A stretch of DNA of 64,000 nt from Varroa destructor (Eukaryota > Arthropoda > Arachnida > Mesostigmata > Varroidae): positions 6,289,167-6,353,166 of the forward strand of contig NW_019211455.1 in the NCBI RefSeq assembly GCF_002443255.2. Direction: 5' to 3'. A program made the position numbers and the translations under genes. Below are positions 14,161 to 27,798 of this stretch, piece by piece (the stretch's first letter is position 1; each line of letters begins with the position of its first letter). Under the pieces are notes generated by a model, which worked only from the letters and a program-made list of their open reading frames with translations, was not told the DNA's origin and made no database searches.

Positions 14161-16650
14161 TATGAGGACCTTCGTGCCTCAGTGACTTTGAGAAATGACG
14201 CGTGTAATTTTTCAGTTGTTTGAGACGACAAAAAAAAAAACTAACGGACAGAAAGCAGAAGCTCGTTTGGGCCGATTCTTGAGGAGCAGTCAAACAGCTT
14301 ATATCAGATTAAATGACGGCTACTGTCAAGGATGCCGAAATTCGTCTGTTAACGTGTTGAAAGCGCTTGTAGCCGTTACCGCTATGAGTTCTGCCGCTAT
14401 CATTGAACCAATCGCTAATTGTTCTTCATTACAATTCAGACTGTGTAGAACGCAAAATTCTACAAAAGCTTAGAGCAGCTTCGAACCGCTTTAAAGCTCG
14501 TATTCGACATCGGTTTCTCGCAACGCCTCAACAAGTCCAATAAGCTTATAGTACTCTATAGCACCTCCATATGTACGAAACATCCTTGTAGGTGAGCATG
14601 TATCGCGCATTCATGGCACAACGAGTGTTCTAACGACGGACCATCGAATCACTTTACAGTGTCTAAGCATCGTATTTTATGACCGAACACGAACGTACCC
14701 AGTAATTAAACCGTCTGTTACATAATGCGCATCCACTAACAGAGGTGCGTTTTCCTTTCTGGAGGGAGATAAATCAACAAATAAAGTTTTCCATGTAGCG
14801 TTAATGTTTTGTCTTCTTACTCTCTAAAATGGCTTCCGAACCATACAGTTTCAGCTGTTTTGACTGCCTGACGTGTCGTTCGTTCGTTCGCTCCTAATAT
14901 TATGGTCTGTCTCTTAGAAGCGCAGTGATGTGACTGAATGCGGCTCAATCGTAATATGGCTTTTCTTTTCTTTTTGGTTATCACTCTTACTAGTTCCATC
15001 TATCGTCTCCTTATTTAGCCGCTGTGACTTTACGCGAGTCAAGCGTCGTCTCGCGTTTATCGCTCTGACAACTGAAGGTACCAGTGGCGTTTTTGCTTCT
15101 TCGCTGCTACTTTTCGCCATCGTTTCGGACTCCCGTTGTTTGTCCTTTCTCCCCCCGGCCAGCGACGCCCCCATCGCAAGGCAACGCGACAATTCATCGT
15201 GGCTCGCTTGAGGTCATCTGTAACCGCTAGTTGTCGCGATAAAACAACGATATTATCCATCTTTCGCGGCCAGCATTGCTCTTTGGAAGTGGTCAACACG
15301 TATGGCAACGCGAAACAGATAAGGAGTTATCGACAGAATAGTGGTCCTTGCATCCTATCAAAGTTAACCAGAAATCGAAGACTAAAGAGGCCAATGACTG
15401 TAGCCTATGTCCGATACAACCATTACTAACACATTCATTTCCCGAAGATTTGCTAAATGTCCTAAAAAAAAAAGTCTCCCAAACTGCGCCTATTTTCGCG
15501 CTGCGAGAATCGTGCGGATAATTTTGTCAGTGTCTTTTATTGTGTTTGACATATCGTCGTTTTCAAAACTAACCAACAACCGCAACGATGTTTACAAATC
15601 AATGCTGGGATATGGCGTTTCACATTTTGTGCCTTTTTGAAATGAATTTCCGTGGCTTCTCACGTAGTAGCTGTATCACACGAGTCATAATAACTAATAC
15701 GAATCACTTTATAATATAGAGTTTTTCAGTGACGCTTTGCTATTAAGGGCAAATCTGACCATAGTGGCCAACTTTTTTTTGTTGAGTTCGCACCCTCCAG
15801 TGCTCAGGATCAGGTCAACCCTCATGCCAGCTTAAATCCAGAAATGGCCGTGCAGCTTCACAGAGTTTGCAACATAGCCTTGCCCCTGACCAGTCACGGC
15901 AGATCACTGTCCATCTTAGTCTCTGCTTCGCTCTACCGCAGCCCTATCGTATTTAGCTGACAGTTTCTACCGATTTTGTAGAGTCAAGCATACATTGCTA
16001 TCTACTGACAAGCATAGACCACACAGAAAATGCGTCATTGTTTCGGACTTCAGCTGAAGCCTCGTTCGGTTTGAGGAGTGCGTTTTATCGTATTTATCAA
16101 TTCGTCCTATTCAGCAAAAATTTTCATCGTCAATGAGCCATCATGTCGGCTATTCAATAGTAGCGATTTTTGTTTTGTCGCAGATCACACGTTGCCCATA
16201 TATATATAATACGTTGTCCCGATGCGCTGCAACGCTACGTTCTCAAGCTGTTCCTCAAGAACTTCAACATGTTTCGACCGTAATGAGGACCTTTTGGTCA
16301 GTATAGTTATGGAAGGCTCAGACCAACCCTGGGAAGATGGAACTGGTTGGGCAACGACGCTTCTTGGGCTAAGGGGGCGGAGACTCTACGTAGTTGCCTT
16401 GCGTGATAGCGCCCGACGATGAACGGCTGTACCACAGACGCAGTACCCATCGCTGTGAGGGCGGCGGCGGCGCTGATGTTGTTTGGCGGCTGCCGCGGCG
16501 GTGACAGTAGGAACACGGCAGCTACCGGAAGGTAAGGCAAGGCCATCTTACCATTCAGAGTCACCCCCGTGGATCCCCCACGACAGGTAAGCAAGCAAGA
16601 ACTAAGTTTCTGGTCAAACAACGACCGTGCGGCAGCTTTCCCAGCAGCGA
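14161..16650. other. GC-richer islands with overlapping open frames
   Basis: At 14.9-15.4 kb and 16.2-16.6 kb open frames overlap on both strands. This is typical of elevated GC content and not proof of coding. The second island has GGC/GCC triplets near 16459-16502. These could be UTRs or regulatory islands. Confidence 0.45.
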
Positions 16651-18210
16651 GTAATGGTACAGCACTTATTCTTGACAGCGGGTATCGTCAGCAGAAACAA
16701 AACACACTTACTTAGATGCTTTCGCTCGCGCTGAGTCTACAATGTAACGAAGATAAAGCCGTAATCTATCTAAGATCCTTATGGTATGTTATAGGCAGCT
16801 AATTAAATAGATGTGTCCATAGAAGTCCTTATAAGCAAGGAAATGAATATATACAAGCTGATGAGTAGATAAGTCTTATTTGACGGCCGTCTGAAGAGAC
16901 TCTCGTGTATCTGTTCACGCTACGTGAAAACGTGTATTCTAGACGACGGCAGACCGAACTAGACGCAGACAATTAAGTGTTCCTCGTATTCAATCTGCTG
17001 TTTAATATTACAGGACATAGTTTTGGCGTCTGTAGATTGGCCATATATCCCTCGCACATATTAAAATCTCTAATTTTCATCATTGGCCGGTTTTCGATCG
17101 GGCAACGTCTGTCCAGAAATCGCCGACTGACCGGATAGGTTTTAAGACAAAAAGAGCATGAAATAGTTCGCAAACAAGGTAAAGTGCTCGACCATCACCA
17201 TTATCATCGTCGTCACCATCATCAAGCATATGATGATGTCCGAAGATCGCAGTTGCTGCGCGAGATTACCGCTGCTACGGCTGATAGTGCTGCTGTCGTT
17301 TTATTAAGTATTAGCGATGCCACCGTCACTGTAGCCTTCCTTATTTAATCTTTATTATGATTCTTCTTCATTTTTGCTGCTGTTACAGCTTCCTTCATCT
17401 TCCATAAGCCGCAATATTCACCCATTGTCATGGTCGTGTTGACTTTTAATCTATGTTAGAATATGGAGCTGCGAATGTGTTGTGGTGCGGGAACTTGTCT
17501 GGCCCAATGTACTGATTTCTTCAATGTGTGTGCCTGCGTGCGTGTACATGAGATAACGTCGATTCGGTTCGTCCGATTGTGTGTGATGATTCTGTGACGA
17601 TGATCATTGTGCAAACGCGTACGCGAAACATTTTCTTGCTCCACCATCATAACCTATGTATATATATAAAGAGATACGCCGGCATCATGTCCTATACGCT
17701 TGTTGCATACCCGCTACTTATATATAAACGTATATATGTCGCCGGCCAGCATCTGGTGACGACTGGCATGTATGAATTAGTAAAGGACGCTAACACCTTC
17801 CATGACTATTATACCGTTTGCGTTTACTGAAACGCGTTAGCGATTCCAGAGGATGACTTTTTTGGTGCGGGGTGTAAAACGAGGCTGATACGTCGGCAAA
17901 CGGTCGACTTCATCTATGCGGTGGTAGCAATGACGATAGCTACACATCACTGCGATTATGAGTGTAGAACCCGTATAGGTTGTGACGTGCTGTTCGAAGC
18001 CGTATGAAAACGAATGCCGAACATTTGACAATGGTTCAGGCGACAATGGAGAATATTTAAGGGGAACCGTGCGTCCTTTGGAAGCAGTAGGCATAAATTT
18101 GCATTTTCCCGTACATATATGTACTAAGTATTTTGTTTGACGCTGGCAGCACCTGTATTGTAGTACATGACTGGTATTAGCTAGACCATGTCGTTGTTAC
18201 GATCTGTACG

Positions 18211-18234
18211 AAAAAAAAAAAAAAAAAAAAAAAA
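18211..18234 (+). repeat. A24 homopolymer
   Basis: 24 uninterrupted A. I saw no target-site duplication or element body upstream, so a retroposon tail is possible but not shown. Confidence 0.95.
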
Positions 18235-20886
18235 CGATACAAGCGGCAGCAAATAGAAATAAGCAAAATAGAGTCATTGTAGCTGTATATCTTTGTTAGT
18301 TAATATTTGAACTTACGCGTCAACTGTCTACCAGCTGACCACGACACGTTTGCCCCCGGGCGGTGTCCTGTCGTAATAATTCTGTATTCTACCACTGAAC
18401 GGACCGAACCATCAGTCAGTTACCTGTTCATCGACGGAAGCTAGCAGCGTTCTTGCGTATTAAACATTATGAGTTGGTCAACGTAAAATCCTCTTTTATC
18501 GTTGTTGATATAATAGTTGCTCGTCGAACAGCAAACCGTCAACGTATGCAGACAAGCAGTATGGTAGGCGCCACTTTCGTTTGTCGAAGAGCCCCTTTAC
18601 GTCACAGACACCGTGAATTCCCGGGGTGGTCATAGCAATGCCTTGGGGCGATTGTCTACGTCACAGTCAACAGAGACCAAATCAACACTACAGCGATGTC
18701 TGCTATGATTTTGTGAAGTTCAACGTTCCGTTGGTAGGTCGACTGAGCCGACAGCGGCACCAGGAGATACCATCAAGGCATCGGACCAGGCATTTCCTAT
18801 ATATTCAGTTCTGGTAAGCCTATCGCGAGACATTATTTGGAGACGACCTCCGGAATAAACAACGATCCATGATTATAGAAAAGACGAAGTAACTCGGGAC
18901 AAGTTAGAGGATCATATATATATCATTATACCTATACGTCCGAAGGTGGCATCATAAATACATTGCTGTTATTTATTATTTTGGTGAAGGGAGCCCACGT
19001 CTGCGTATCGTCGAGAAATCTTTGAATACGTGTCACCTATGCTTCTGTGATTTAATTAGGAACTTAGTACAATCGATGCCTAGGGTCATTTACGCTATGT
19101 AGCCAAACGCACGATGAATCTTCGAATGACTCGCTTGTCGTGTGCAACTCTAATACACAGGCACATTAATTATATATATGGTTAATTAATATAGTTACAG
19201 GCAATTAGTATAGTTCGTATATCTCAACAAACAATGATTACTTAGGAACAACAGAAGCACAGAAAGAAACGAAACAAATAGTTAGTCCTAATAGAGGATT
19301 ATCACAATTCATTACTGAACCAACAGATCATAAAAGCGTATAAGGAGAATAGTAGACACCGTGGCAGCGTTAACAGCTTCAATTCAGCGCAGTGGGAGTG
19401 CACGGCTCAACGAAAAAAAATTGTGTGCATCGCTCATGCACTCGTGCGCACGTATTGGAAAATGGCCAGCAACCAAAAACGATAATAACAGTTGATACAA
19501 AAAAAAAATTCCATCAATTCTCCATATGTCAAAACGTAAAATAAGTGAGATCACTTTAAAATGTCAGAAACGCAAACTTTTTTTTCGCAGAAGTAACCTA
19601 TCTTGGCAAAAATTCGTTCAGAAAACGACGTTGCGATGAGCTGCAAATAGAAATTCGGGCGGGCTTCTCTCGCGCCGCTCGCTGGGGAGTGTTCAAATGG
19701 TTTCTATCAGTACGACCAGAAAAAGTGCCAGACTGAATGGAAGCCAACATAAGCTGCGTTAGTTAGCGATCAAACCTAGATATCTTCCAGACTTCTTACA
19801 CATATGGAACACATAAATCAAATCTGTAAAAATAGCACACCTAGAAAATGTCCCACCAATCCAGCATTCGCAATTTTAGCATAGAAGTCATAGTGAAAAC
19901 TGAATATATTCAAATACTCTCACATAGACATCAATAATATGGCGATCGGCCACACGATCGTAACCGTAAAACGTATGATTACTTGGCGTTATACTCGAAG
20001 TTACAAACGCAGCTACCCATAGTGATAGCCAATGGTAACTTTCAAAAATTTCTCATTAAACTTAAAGTAGTAACGTTTGAAGGCATAATCCTGAGACTGC
20101 TGTAATTATAAACGTCGCCACAATAAGCATAAATTGTGACGATAGGGCAATATCAACAAAAGCTTCTGCATGAAGTGCACAGATGACGTTGTGATCGAAC
20201 ACAGTCAGTAAAGCAGACGTGTCAATAAGAAGGCATCGACCTTCATTGACCTTGACTGGCTCTTCGAAAGTTAACCTGCTACCAGTCAGCCAAACGCCCC
20301 CGCTGGCCGCCTAGAATTTGTGACGATCAATCACAGAAGCAGTACAATTAACTACCGTTGTTTTGGCTTCTATTTACAAGAGCGCTTGCAACTGTGCCTT
20401 TTAATGCAGCGGAATAAAGAAGTCAAAAAGACGGATCATCGATAAATATACAGGGACAGATACATCCATTACGGGTAATAGCGTACACGCACTCCGAAAA
20501 AGCGTAGCTGCTTACAGATACAAAAAAAAGGGAGCGAAAAAACCAAGTGTAGATAAGCTACGTATAGAGGTGTATATATAGAAAAATAAACAGATGGCCT
20601 CCGTTCTGCCGGTCAAGGATCTGCACGAAAGAATAGAGATCATAAATTCATACGATTAAAACGAGCATATCATATATAGGCAACCCACTGGTGTATATGA
20701 TAATAAAAAGAAAAAAAAAGTCTGAATTCATTTACATAAAGCCTCTTAAAAATTGCAGATCGTTCAGGTACGATACTTCATTTGTTCCGAAAGCATTTGC
20801 TAACCTACAGACAAGTAAAGCCGCTGTACCGCTTATACTAAACGTTACCTTATGCTCTTCCTGGCGTCATACATATGTACGTGTAC

Positions 20887-20902
20887 GTATGTATGTATGT
20901 AT
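20887..20902 (+). repeat. (GTAT)4 repeat
   Basis: Four GTAT units followed by a short TA run. Confidence 0.85.
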
Positions 20903-21053
20903 GTACGTATATATATGTATCTCTATGGGACCAGTAGGTTCCTATACGAAGCGATCACATGTGCTGATATTGAAATCGTCAACATCTCTTCCCACGGTCT
21001 ACGTTTACTCACTTTTGAATCATAATACGTGTACGGGAATATCGTACGTATTC

Positions 21054-21104
21054 CGCTTATTTCTAGTATAACGCTTATTTCTAGCGTATAACGCTTATTT
21101 CTAG
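21054..21104 (+). repeat. Short tandem repeat, three copies of CGCTTATTTCTAG
   Basis: The 13-mer CGCTTATTTCTAG recurs at 21054-21066, 21072-21084 and 21092-21104. Spacers are 5 and 7 bases and contain TATA. The period is 18 to 20 bases. Function unknown; simple slippage duplication is the likely cause. Confidence 0.9.
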
Positions 21105-22647
21105 TAGTGCAAGCAGAGTGGGAAGGAATACAATGAACCGTAATCCCAAAATCATCGACAGAATGACAGCAACGAAGGAATGGGCCGTAAAAATCAGCAT
21201 ATCCTATTAGAAACAATTATAGATTAGGCAAACGCGCACACACAGCACCATGTTAGCTATAGGTTAGTATGCCCAACAACCAAGTTAAAAATACTATACG
21301 TTAGAGAACAAATAAGTGTAGCTTAATTGATTTTTTTTTTTTTGTAAAAATAAAGAAACAAGGCGAAAAGACTGGAATCAAAAGCGTGAAGTGGCCACGA
21401 CCCACATTTGTGAGTCATATTAATAGAACCCGAATTGTAGGTAGGTAAAAGGGCAATGCCGTTCATAAGCGATGAACGCTTCGTGAAGTTGTACACAAGG
21501 AAATCAGTGATATAGTTCGCAACAATTTCTAGTGGTAGAAAGTAGCTCATTCCGCAAACGGAGAAATCGACAAAAAAAACTATTCACAAAATCGAGAGGA
21601 TACACCATAAATATGCACAGGCTACGGGGGTAGAGGGCGACTTGTCTAGAGGGAGATTCCCCTATGTAATGCAATAATATTAATTGGGCTAGACGTTATA
21701 TCAGGGTGAAGTTAAGCATTGGGTGAGGAAAAAAAATACTGTTTCCCCTGAACTTCTCCAGTCAGCATCGGCCTCTGTCGGTTGGTTAGTTGTTCCAAAA
21801 AGGCAGCAATATAGCAGGTCATAGCAGCGTTCGTTAGTTAGTTCCAAAAGGAGAACGTGCTCGTTAATGGTACACACTCGGAGACAAATAGAGAGGCAGA
21901 AGGATAGATATTGTCTGACAGAGACACATTCAAGCATATTGCCAGATCATTCGAGGTCAGGAAAAGCTATGACCATTTCGGCTATCGTAAATCTTCTTCT
22001 GAGTCTCAGACTTGGACGTACTCACGTAAGCAAGGGTACTACGTGAACAAATCAAGCTCCGTTTTTTGCGTACTATCGTTCGGTTTTAATCAGTTAAATG
22101 TGTAAAACACAGCATCAGCGGCATTTTAAAAGCCGAAAAGTTAACAGATTTATTAACGGTTACAGAGCATGTGGAATACGTATTCCGAGTTCGGAGCCCA
22201 CCGTTTCTCGAAGTTGAACGGTGGCCTTCGTAAACCCTTAGAGCGTTGGTGTGATGATACACTGATGAGAAAACACTTCATCACCAGCGAGATTAATGTT
22301 ACTTAGCTGGATAAATTGGTAGCTGGATACATGATCAAAGTATGGGATGTAAAATTTTCACCGTGTAGACGCTTCTTTATCGAGACGAATTGCTATTTGT
22401 ACAAAATCTGTTCCTATCAGCACATCGTAATCTGGACATTCTGGCATAACATTATCGGCTATGAAGAAGGATCGCGTTTTTCACCGTGCTGCTTCGTCAG
22501 CAACTGTTTATATGACTATGGCTAATAAACAAAAGGACTGATAATCCCAGCGTCACACAAAATCGTGTCACAACACTTTACAATCACATATTGAAATTTC
22601 AGGTAACTGAAATGGGTCCGATTCCACCGCTCTAAGTTATTTTAGAC

Positions 22648-22691
22648 GCCTGCCTGCCTGCCATCCATCCATCCATCCATTATATATATAT
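22648..22691 (+). repeat. Compound microsatellite (TGCC)n (ATCC)n (TA)n
   Basis: Three abutting simple repeats: about three TGCC units, about five ATCC units and a short TA run. Confidence 0.9.
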
Positions 22692-22698
22692 TCTCACC

Positions 22699-22743
22699 GT
22701 CGACGAGCATCAGTGTTGGGCACACTGATGTTCCTCTTCGACG
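22699..22743. repeat. Stem-loop with bulge beside tetranucleotide repeats
   Basis: CATCAGTGT pairs perfectly with ACACTGATG around the loop TGGGC. Outside this, CGTCGA pairs with TCGACG across a small bulge that includes a GAG/CTC pairing. It lies directly after the (TGCC)(ATCC)(TA) repeat tract. Confidence 0.65.
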
Positions 22744-23084
22744 CTTAGCTTTTATGAGACGCACTTCTTGTAAATATCTATGGCAAGATTGCTAGGGAAG
22801 CACGGCGCTGCCTTTACTTTAAATTTGTAATCTTTGGAAAAAATAACAGTTTATAGAATTCCGAAGAAGGATGCGCTTTTTTTTCGTGGTCGCTATCGAA
22901 GGTGAAGATTTTGAGTGGGAAACGTCGAAATATTTGCGTGATACTTTATGTAAAGAGGGTCACACCAAGGGGCCACCTTGGACACATAGCTTAATATGTA
23001 CTACATAGTTAGGGGTTGAATTACGTAAACATTCTTTTTAATATCAAGTATCTTATAGCAGCTAAATTTGTGTCTAATAATATA

Positions 23085-23184
23085 NNNNNNNNNNNNNNNN
23101 NNNNNNNNNNNNNNNNNNNNNNNNNNNNNNNNNNNNNNNNNNNNNNNNNNNNNNNNNNNNNNNNNNNNNNNNNNNNNNNNNNNN
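23085..23184. other. Assembly gap of exactly 100 N
   Basis: A run of 100 N, the conventional placeholder for a gap of unknown size. Both flanks are AT-rich (TATA immediately on each side), so a collapsed low-complexity tract is likely. Confidence 0.99.
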
Positions 23185-24775
23185 TATATTCTTGTTAGAA
23201 AATGTCCATCTGCAAATAATGGGCCCCTGAGTAAAATTAATCCCCACTAACATTAATAAATATTAAACTAAATCAACCTCTTTTTTTATTAAAACTGTGA
23301 ATAAAATAATTGAACGTTTAGTTAAAATCTCTCTCTAACTACTGCGGCTAGTTTTCATTGAATATTCTAATAATTAACATCGATCAAAGGCCGACGCCAA
23401 CTGAACGGAAGTTCCAAGAACGGAGTACCTTAAACTCGTTAGTCGGACGAGTCTATCTAAACGAACGGCAAAGATGAAAGAATACAATGTTCAAGTAAAA
23501 GCTGTTATCTCAGATCGTACGAACGTATTAAATAAAGCATGTCAACCCAAATTCAGTGGACGCTCAGTTGAGCCGGCAACAATAAAGCCGGCCCTTGTCT
23601 AACGTACGTACCTTCGCTTGAAGTGCTTGTCTTCCATTCAGCCTTAGCGTGCAATCTACCTTTATGTTCGATTCTCTTGGTCAATAGTTGGACATTTTTT
23701 TTACATCGATGGATATGTAGATCGATGGCTGACTGATCAACAAAAGAGTTTCGAAAACAGAGAGATTCAATCGTTGTTAGCAGAGGCTGAGGCCTGAAGC
23801 TGACAGAGGAATCACTCTCTTTTAGCGTATTGGCAATGGCCACGTTCTAGTAGATACACGTTATCAATAAATTTGGCAAACGTCGAACGCTTGAAGCTAT
23901 GCGACATGCACCGTATAATTGATTATCTAGGTATCGATCGTAGGGATGTCAAAAATAGTGGACTAGCTAAAAAACTAAAAAATGCGGGAAATATTTATTT
24001 TTAGGCCAGTTGAAACAAGTAACATGTCTTAAGTTGCTCGTAAAGCAACACAGTATAGATCTGCCGCAGCAGACAAAACCCTTATCAAGTAGCGACACTT
24101 TATTTGAACGGCGTCTCGATGCTGAGCACTGAGAAAGGCCCATGCCGCGAAACTCAACATAACTTCAGGTCGCACTTAACTTATCTGCACTATTATTATG
24201 GACGTAAGGATATTACGGCTGCTATTGGCAAACGTTTAGTACTGGACTTAATTGCACTCTAGTCACTATTAGTTATATAGAGTGATATTATGATGATTAA
24301 TCTACACACATCATTTTGCCAAGTGCCACTTCCTAGACTCTAGTGGCCGTTGATATACTACGGGGTACCGTATTTGAGAACACTGTGCTTTGGCAATTTT
24401 GTAGAGCTGCCAATTAGCCCTTGTATCTGGGTTTCATATTCAACGAAATGGAACAGAGGGCCGGACGCAATACGATCGGCAGAATCTATATTATACGACC
24501 ATGTTTGACCAATAAGTCAGGTTGATTACAAGCATTGGTCACGAAGCGTTGTATTTTTGTTGATATGGCAGTTCCCTGATCGACATAAAAAGCCTATATA
24601 TAGCGGTCCATTAGCCTATAATTTGGTCACACATTAAATACCAGCAAATTGTCAATGATCTATCGTTTAATAATAAACGGCTCTGTATTATTAAATAACG
24701 CCAGTAAGGAATAGTGGCAGGGACGTACCAAAGTAGCCTTAAAGAGTCCTTCCTACTGTTCACGTAAAAAGGACA

Positions 24776-25141
24776 ATGGTGGGTAGCAGCAGACTAAACG
24801 ACATGTTAGTTAAATTGTTATCGACGTACGTAGAAAATTGCCAGTTTTCGATCCAGTATGTTTTCTGCGCTTTCCCGTCAGACGATCAGAAACCAGAGAT
24901 GACGAGGGAGGCGAAGGGTTACCTCGGAAGCTGGGTCAAAAAGAAATCTAACATTCTAATCCCGGCAACTCCTGGGTCTAGACAAGCAAACTCAATCGCT
25001 GGCGTAGCAGGTAACGCGCCAGCAGCATCGTACAACCACAAATATGGCGTACGCCCCCAAAGGAGCTATCAGTTATGCACTTACGATAATAAAAACAGAC
25101 TAATGATTCTTGCACTTAGTGAAGCCTCGAAAGAATTATAA
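24776..25141 (+). CDS. Uncharacterised 121-codon open frame
   Basis: Starts at an ATG and ends in TAA. It has a mixed residue composition more protein-like than its neighbours (stretch YVENCQFSIQYVFCAF, then a Lys/Gly/Ala-rich second half). I recognise no family, and no splice partners stand out. Chance open frame or lone exon cannot be separated by eye. Confidence 0.2.
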   Translation: MVGSSRLNDMLVKLLSTYVENCQFSIQYVFCAFPSDDQKPEMTREAKGYLGSWVKKKSNILIPATPGSRQANSIAGVAGNAPAASYNHKYGVRPQRSYQLCTYDNKNRLMILALSEASKEL

Positions 25142-25592
25142 TAGCTGAAACGCCATTATCGAGCTCAGTGAAATCGAGCGTGTGTGAAGATCAGTCGCCG
25201 GAACCACACAGCCATATATATAAATATATCGAAATGTGTTAACTAAACTATCATAGATAGAAACTTACAGTTAATAGAAGACATTTTATTTCTTTGAAGG
25301 CCCCGATGCAACCAAGAAATGAAACGCATATCACGAGTCCTCCACTGGTGACGAGTATAACCGCCGAAGATACGTATAGGTCAGAGCCTAAAAGGCGGGC
25401 CATAAAACTCCTTCAACGAACACACGATTAATATCATAACTTGCTATTATCTAATAACCGTATATAAGACTACTGAAATGTATCTAAAGCATTTATATAA
25501 TTTAAAGAAACAACTGTAAAAAGATTAGGAGTGAACATTAGAATTAGACACATTCTAAGATCGAGAGTAAATAAGTCGTTATCGCAGATATA

Positions 25593-25593
<1 letters not shown>

Positions 25594-25631
<38 letters not shown>
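25594..25631 (+). repeat. (TAGA)n microsatellite
   Basis: About 9.5 uninterrupted units of the GATA-type tetranucleotide, the longest tetranucleotide repeat in the window. Confidence 0.97.
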
Positions 25632-27247
25632 CGCGTGAGCAAGGCGTTATTTTACCTGTCCGCAAGGGTCCAGAGGCCGACAAAAAGGACCAATATACCA
25701 CCGAACAATGTGAGGATGTTGGATACAAGCAGACATGATTTTACTAGACGACCACAGCCTTCGAGCATACGGGTGTCTGAAAGTGTCCAGTGCATTAGGT
25801 AAGTATACACCAGTTCTTAGTCTTAGCTTAGGTTGTGTTATTAGGAAATGCCCATATGTTCGAGAAGGGTGGGCAAAACTGTTATTAAACCCTTGATAAA
25901 GTAGGCACTATTAACGTATTCCATTAGCTCCATAGGCATCTATACTGGGGTATTTTTTCTTCTGCAAAATGTATCTACTGTACACTTTCTTTGTTTAGTA
26001 GCGAGAAAGTATTTTAACATAGTTTAATTTCTAAAGCTGATGGCCCATTTAAGCTTCGAATGTTTGGCTTTTCAAGAATGGTGAAGAGGTAAAACGTGAT
26101 TACTGAGTAGTCTCCTTATGCAATACGGATAAATTAAGTTCTATGTGCAGCAGGGGTTATTTTATTACAGCCATGTGAAATAGCTACAATTAGCGTTGAT
26201 CTAGGGAAACCTCTGTTAATTATTGGACGTTTTCGGTTTACTCAACATTCTGATATGTTTTATTAGATGAGCTGGAATAGAAATAAACCTTTTTTTCGAA
26301 TCTAGTACAAATAACTAAAGCACTTCTGTGCGTTCTGCAGACTTCTGACGCCCTCGCATTGTGTGGGTCCTTAGTACTGATTAGTCAGAACAGAAACGGC
26401 CGAATAAAATTAAGAGTTTTCCAATTAGTTAAAGTGCCATTTATTATAAATAAATATGATGTTCCATTTATTTAGTAAAATTTTATTGATTTTTCGTTTT
26501 CTGTTCGGATAAAAATGTCTGCTTTTCTTATCTTGGTATTTTTTTTATCTTTTAGTGATTGATACACAGCCAAAATGCATGATTATCTCTCGTGTGCTTT
26601 TTGTAGCTTATCGCTGGTATCTTTTTACTCTGACCTGAACCATCTGCTACAGATGGAAACTTGCATAGATATCTGTTTCTAGTGGTCAACCTGTATGGAC
26701 AAAGAAGATCGTCTCACACTGATTTAGCGCGGAAATGCTAATCTATCGAACCCAATAATACAGTAGCCATAAAAAATAAAGTTTTTTCTTTTTTTTTTAC
26801 AAATCGTAACCACTGTTACTGTTTATTATATATAATAGCTTTCGTAGTTATATCGAAATTTCTCGAGTGTTACCACCGGCGTTAAGAATCGCTTTAGACC
26901 TTTGCAGCACGCAACGATTGTAATAGTATTTGTTCATTGAAACCAGGCTTGAGTAATATACTAAAGTAACCTTCGTATGACTTGCAATGGCCCCATTTCG
27001 GTGCCCCAGCCCTTTACTACTCAGTTTTTGCCTTAAAGCTGTCTTCCTTTTCAGCTCATAAATATTTTAATAATTTTTCCGTACAGATTTTATGCTTCTA
27101 TTGTTCCGCTTGAATCTATTCGTATGGCCTTTTTTTTTTTAATCTCGTTTCGTTTTGGTTGTTAATGCCACGTTAACGCTGTGCTATTTCACTACCCAGC
27201 TAGCTATTTGAGGTCAAATCACCCATTCCATCAAATGTGAGAGAGGC

Positions 27248-27280
27248 TATATATCGCGAAGATTTAGCTCAGTCAGCAGT
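27248..27280 (+). promoter_or_regulatory. Candidate core promoter (TATA plus initiator)
   Basis: TATATAT starts at 27248. A CAGT initiator has its A at 27278, exactly 30 bases downstream, which is the arthropod TATA-to-start distance. A TCAGTC initiator-like string also lies at 27269. A CG-rich leader follows, with the first open frame of note at 27433. Inferred from spacing only; no transcript seen. Confidence 0.3.
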
Positions 27281-27432
27281 CGGTATCCAAGAAGAACGCA
27301 CGCACGCGCGTCGGGCTTGCGGCCCTGCACACGTCGATATAAGCGCCTGTCGTCGATGCTAGAGAGCCGTTGCATGCTATGCAGTAATGGGAATGGCGGT
27401 AGCAGCGATAGCAGCAAACATTACGGCGGCAA

Positions 27433-27798
27433 ATGTCCTATCAAGCACACTCACTCACTCACTCACTTATGCTGACTCGGACACAAACAGCAGACACCGC
27501 ACAAGCGCCGCGAGAAACCAGGACAGGGATGCCGCTTCGTTCGTGTACACCCAAATCTACAATAGTAGCTGATGTGCCAGAGGATGATCTGGGTCAGAAC
27601 GTTAGGGCACCCGTCGTTGATCATGATGGTGGTAACGGTAACATATGCGTACGACGAACGACATCACGAGGAAAACCGAACGAAATTATAGGGCGGGAAG
27701 GCGAAAAAGCAGGTCGACGTTTAGCAGCAGCTTCCAGCAGGGGAAAACGGACAAAAGCCGATGCAGGCCCTCGGCTGCAATATTGGTCGACTCGTTAG
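27433..27798 (+). CDS. Uncharacterised 121-codon open frame downstream of the candidate promoter
   Basis: ATG-initiated frame, about 150 bases past the candidate start site, in a GC-rich island. The product is rich in Arg, Thr and Ala, with no recognised domain, signal peptide or membrane segment. An overlapping 61-codon frame starts at 27387. The length is not exceptional for GC-rich DNA, so it may be leader sequence or a first exon and not a complete gene. Confidence 0.2.
   Translation: MSYQAHSLTHSLMLTRTQTADTAQAPRETRTGMPLRSCTPKSTIVADVPEDDLGQNVRAPVVDHDGGNGNICVRRTTSRGKPNEIIGREGEKAGRRLAAASSRGKRTKADAGPRLQYWSTR

Larger units (their letters stand above)
16651..23084. other. No recognised gene
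   Basis: AT-rich sequence with the A24 run, the three-copy 13-mer repeat, compound microsatellites and one stem-loop. Short frames such as 22316-22525 have no recognised family. Confidence 0.6.
23185..27240. other. No recognised gene
   Basis: Very AT-rich sequence after the gap. Apart from the TAGA repeat and the uncharacterised frame at 24776, I see nothing supported. Confidence 0.55.

Noticed and set aside
14817..15429. Mutually overlapping open frames on both strands
   Set aside because: GC-rich DNA has few stops. None shows a domain, splice site or protein-like pattern that favours one frame.
22316..22525. 69-codon frame rich in Tyr, Cys and Trp
   Set aside because: No family resemblance and no splice context. 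The length is within chance expectation.
23185..23400. AT-rich DNA after the gap as a nuclear mitochondrial insert
   Set aside because: No continuous frame under the invertebrate mitochondrial code and no rRNA or tRNA signature matched.
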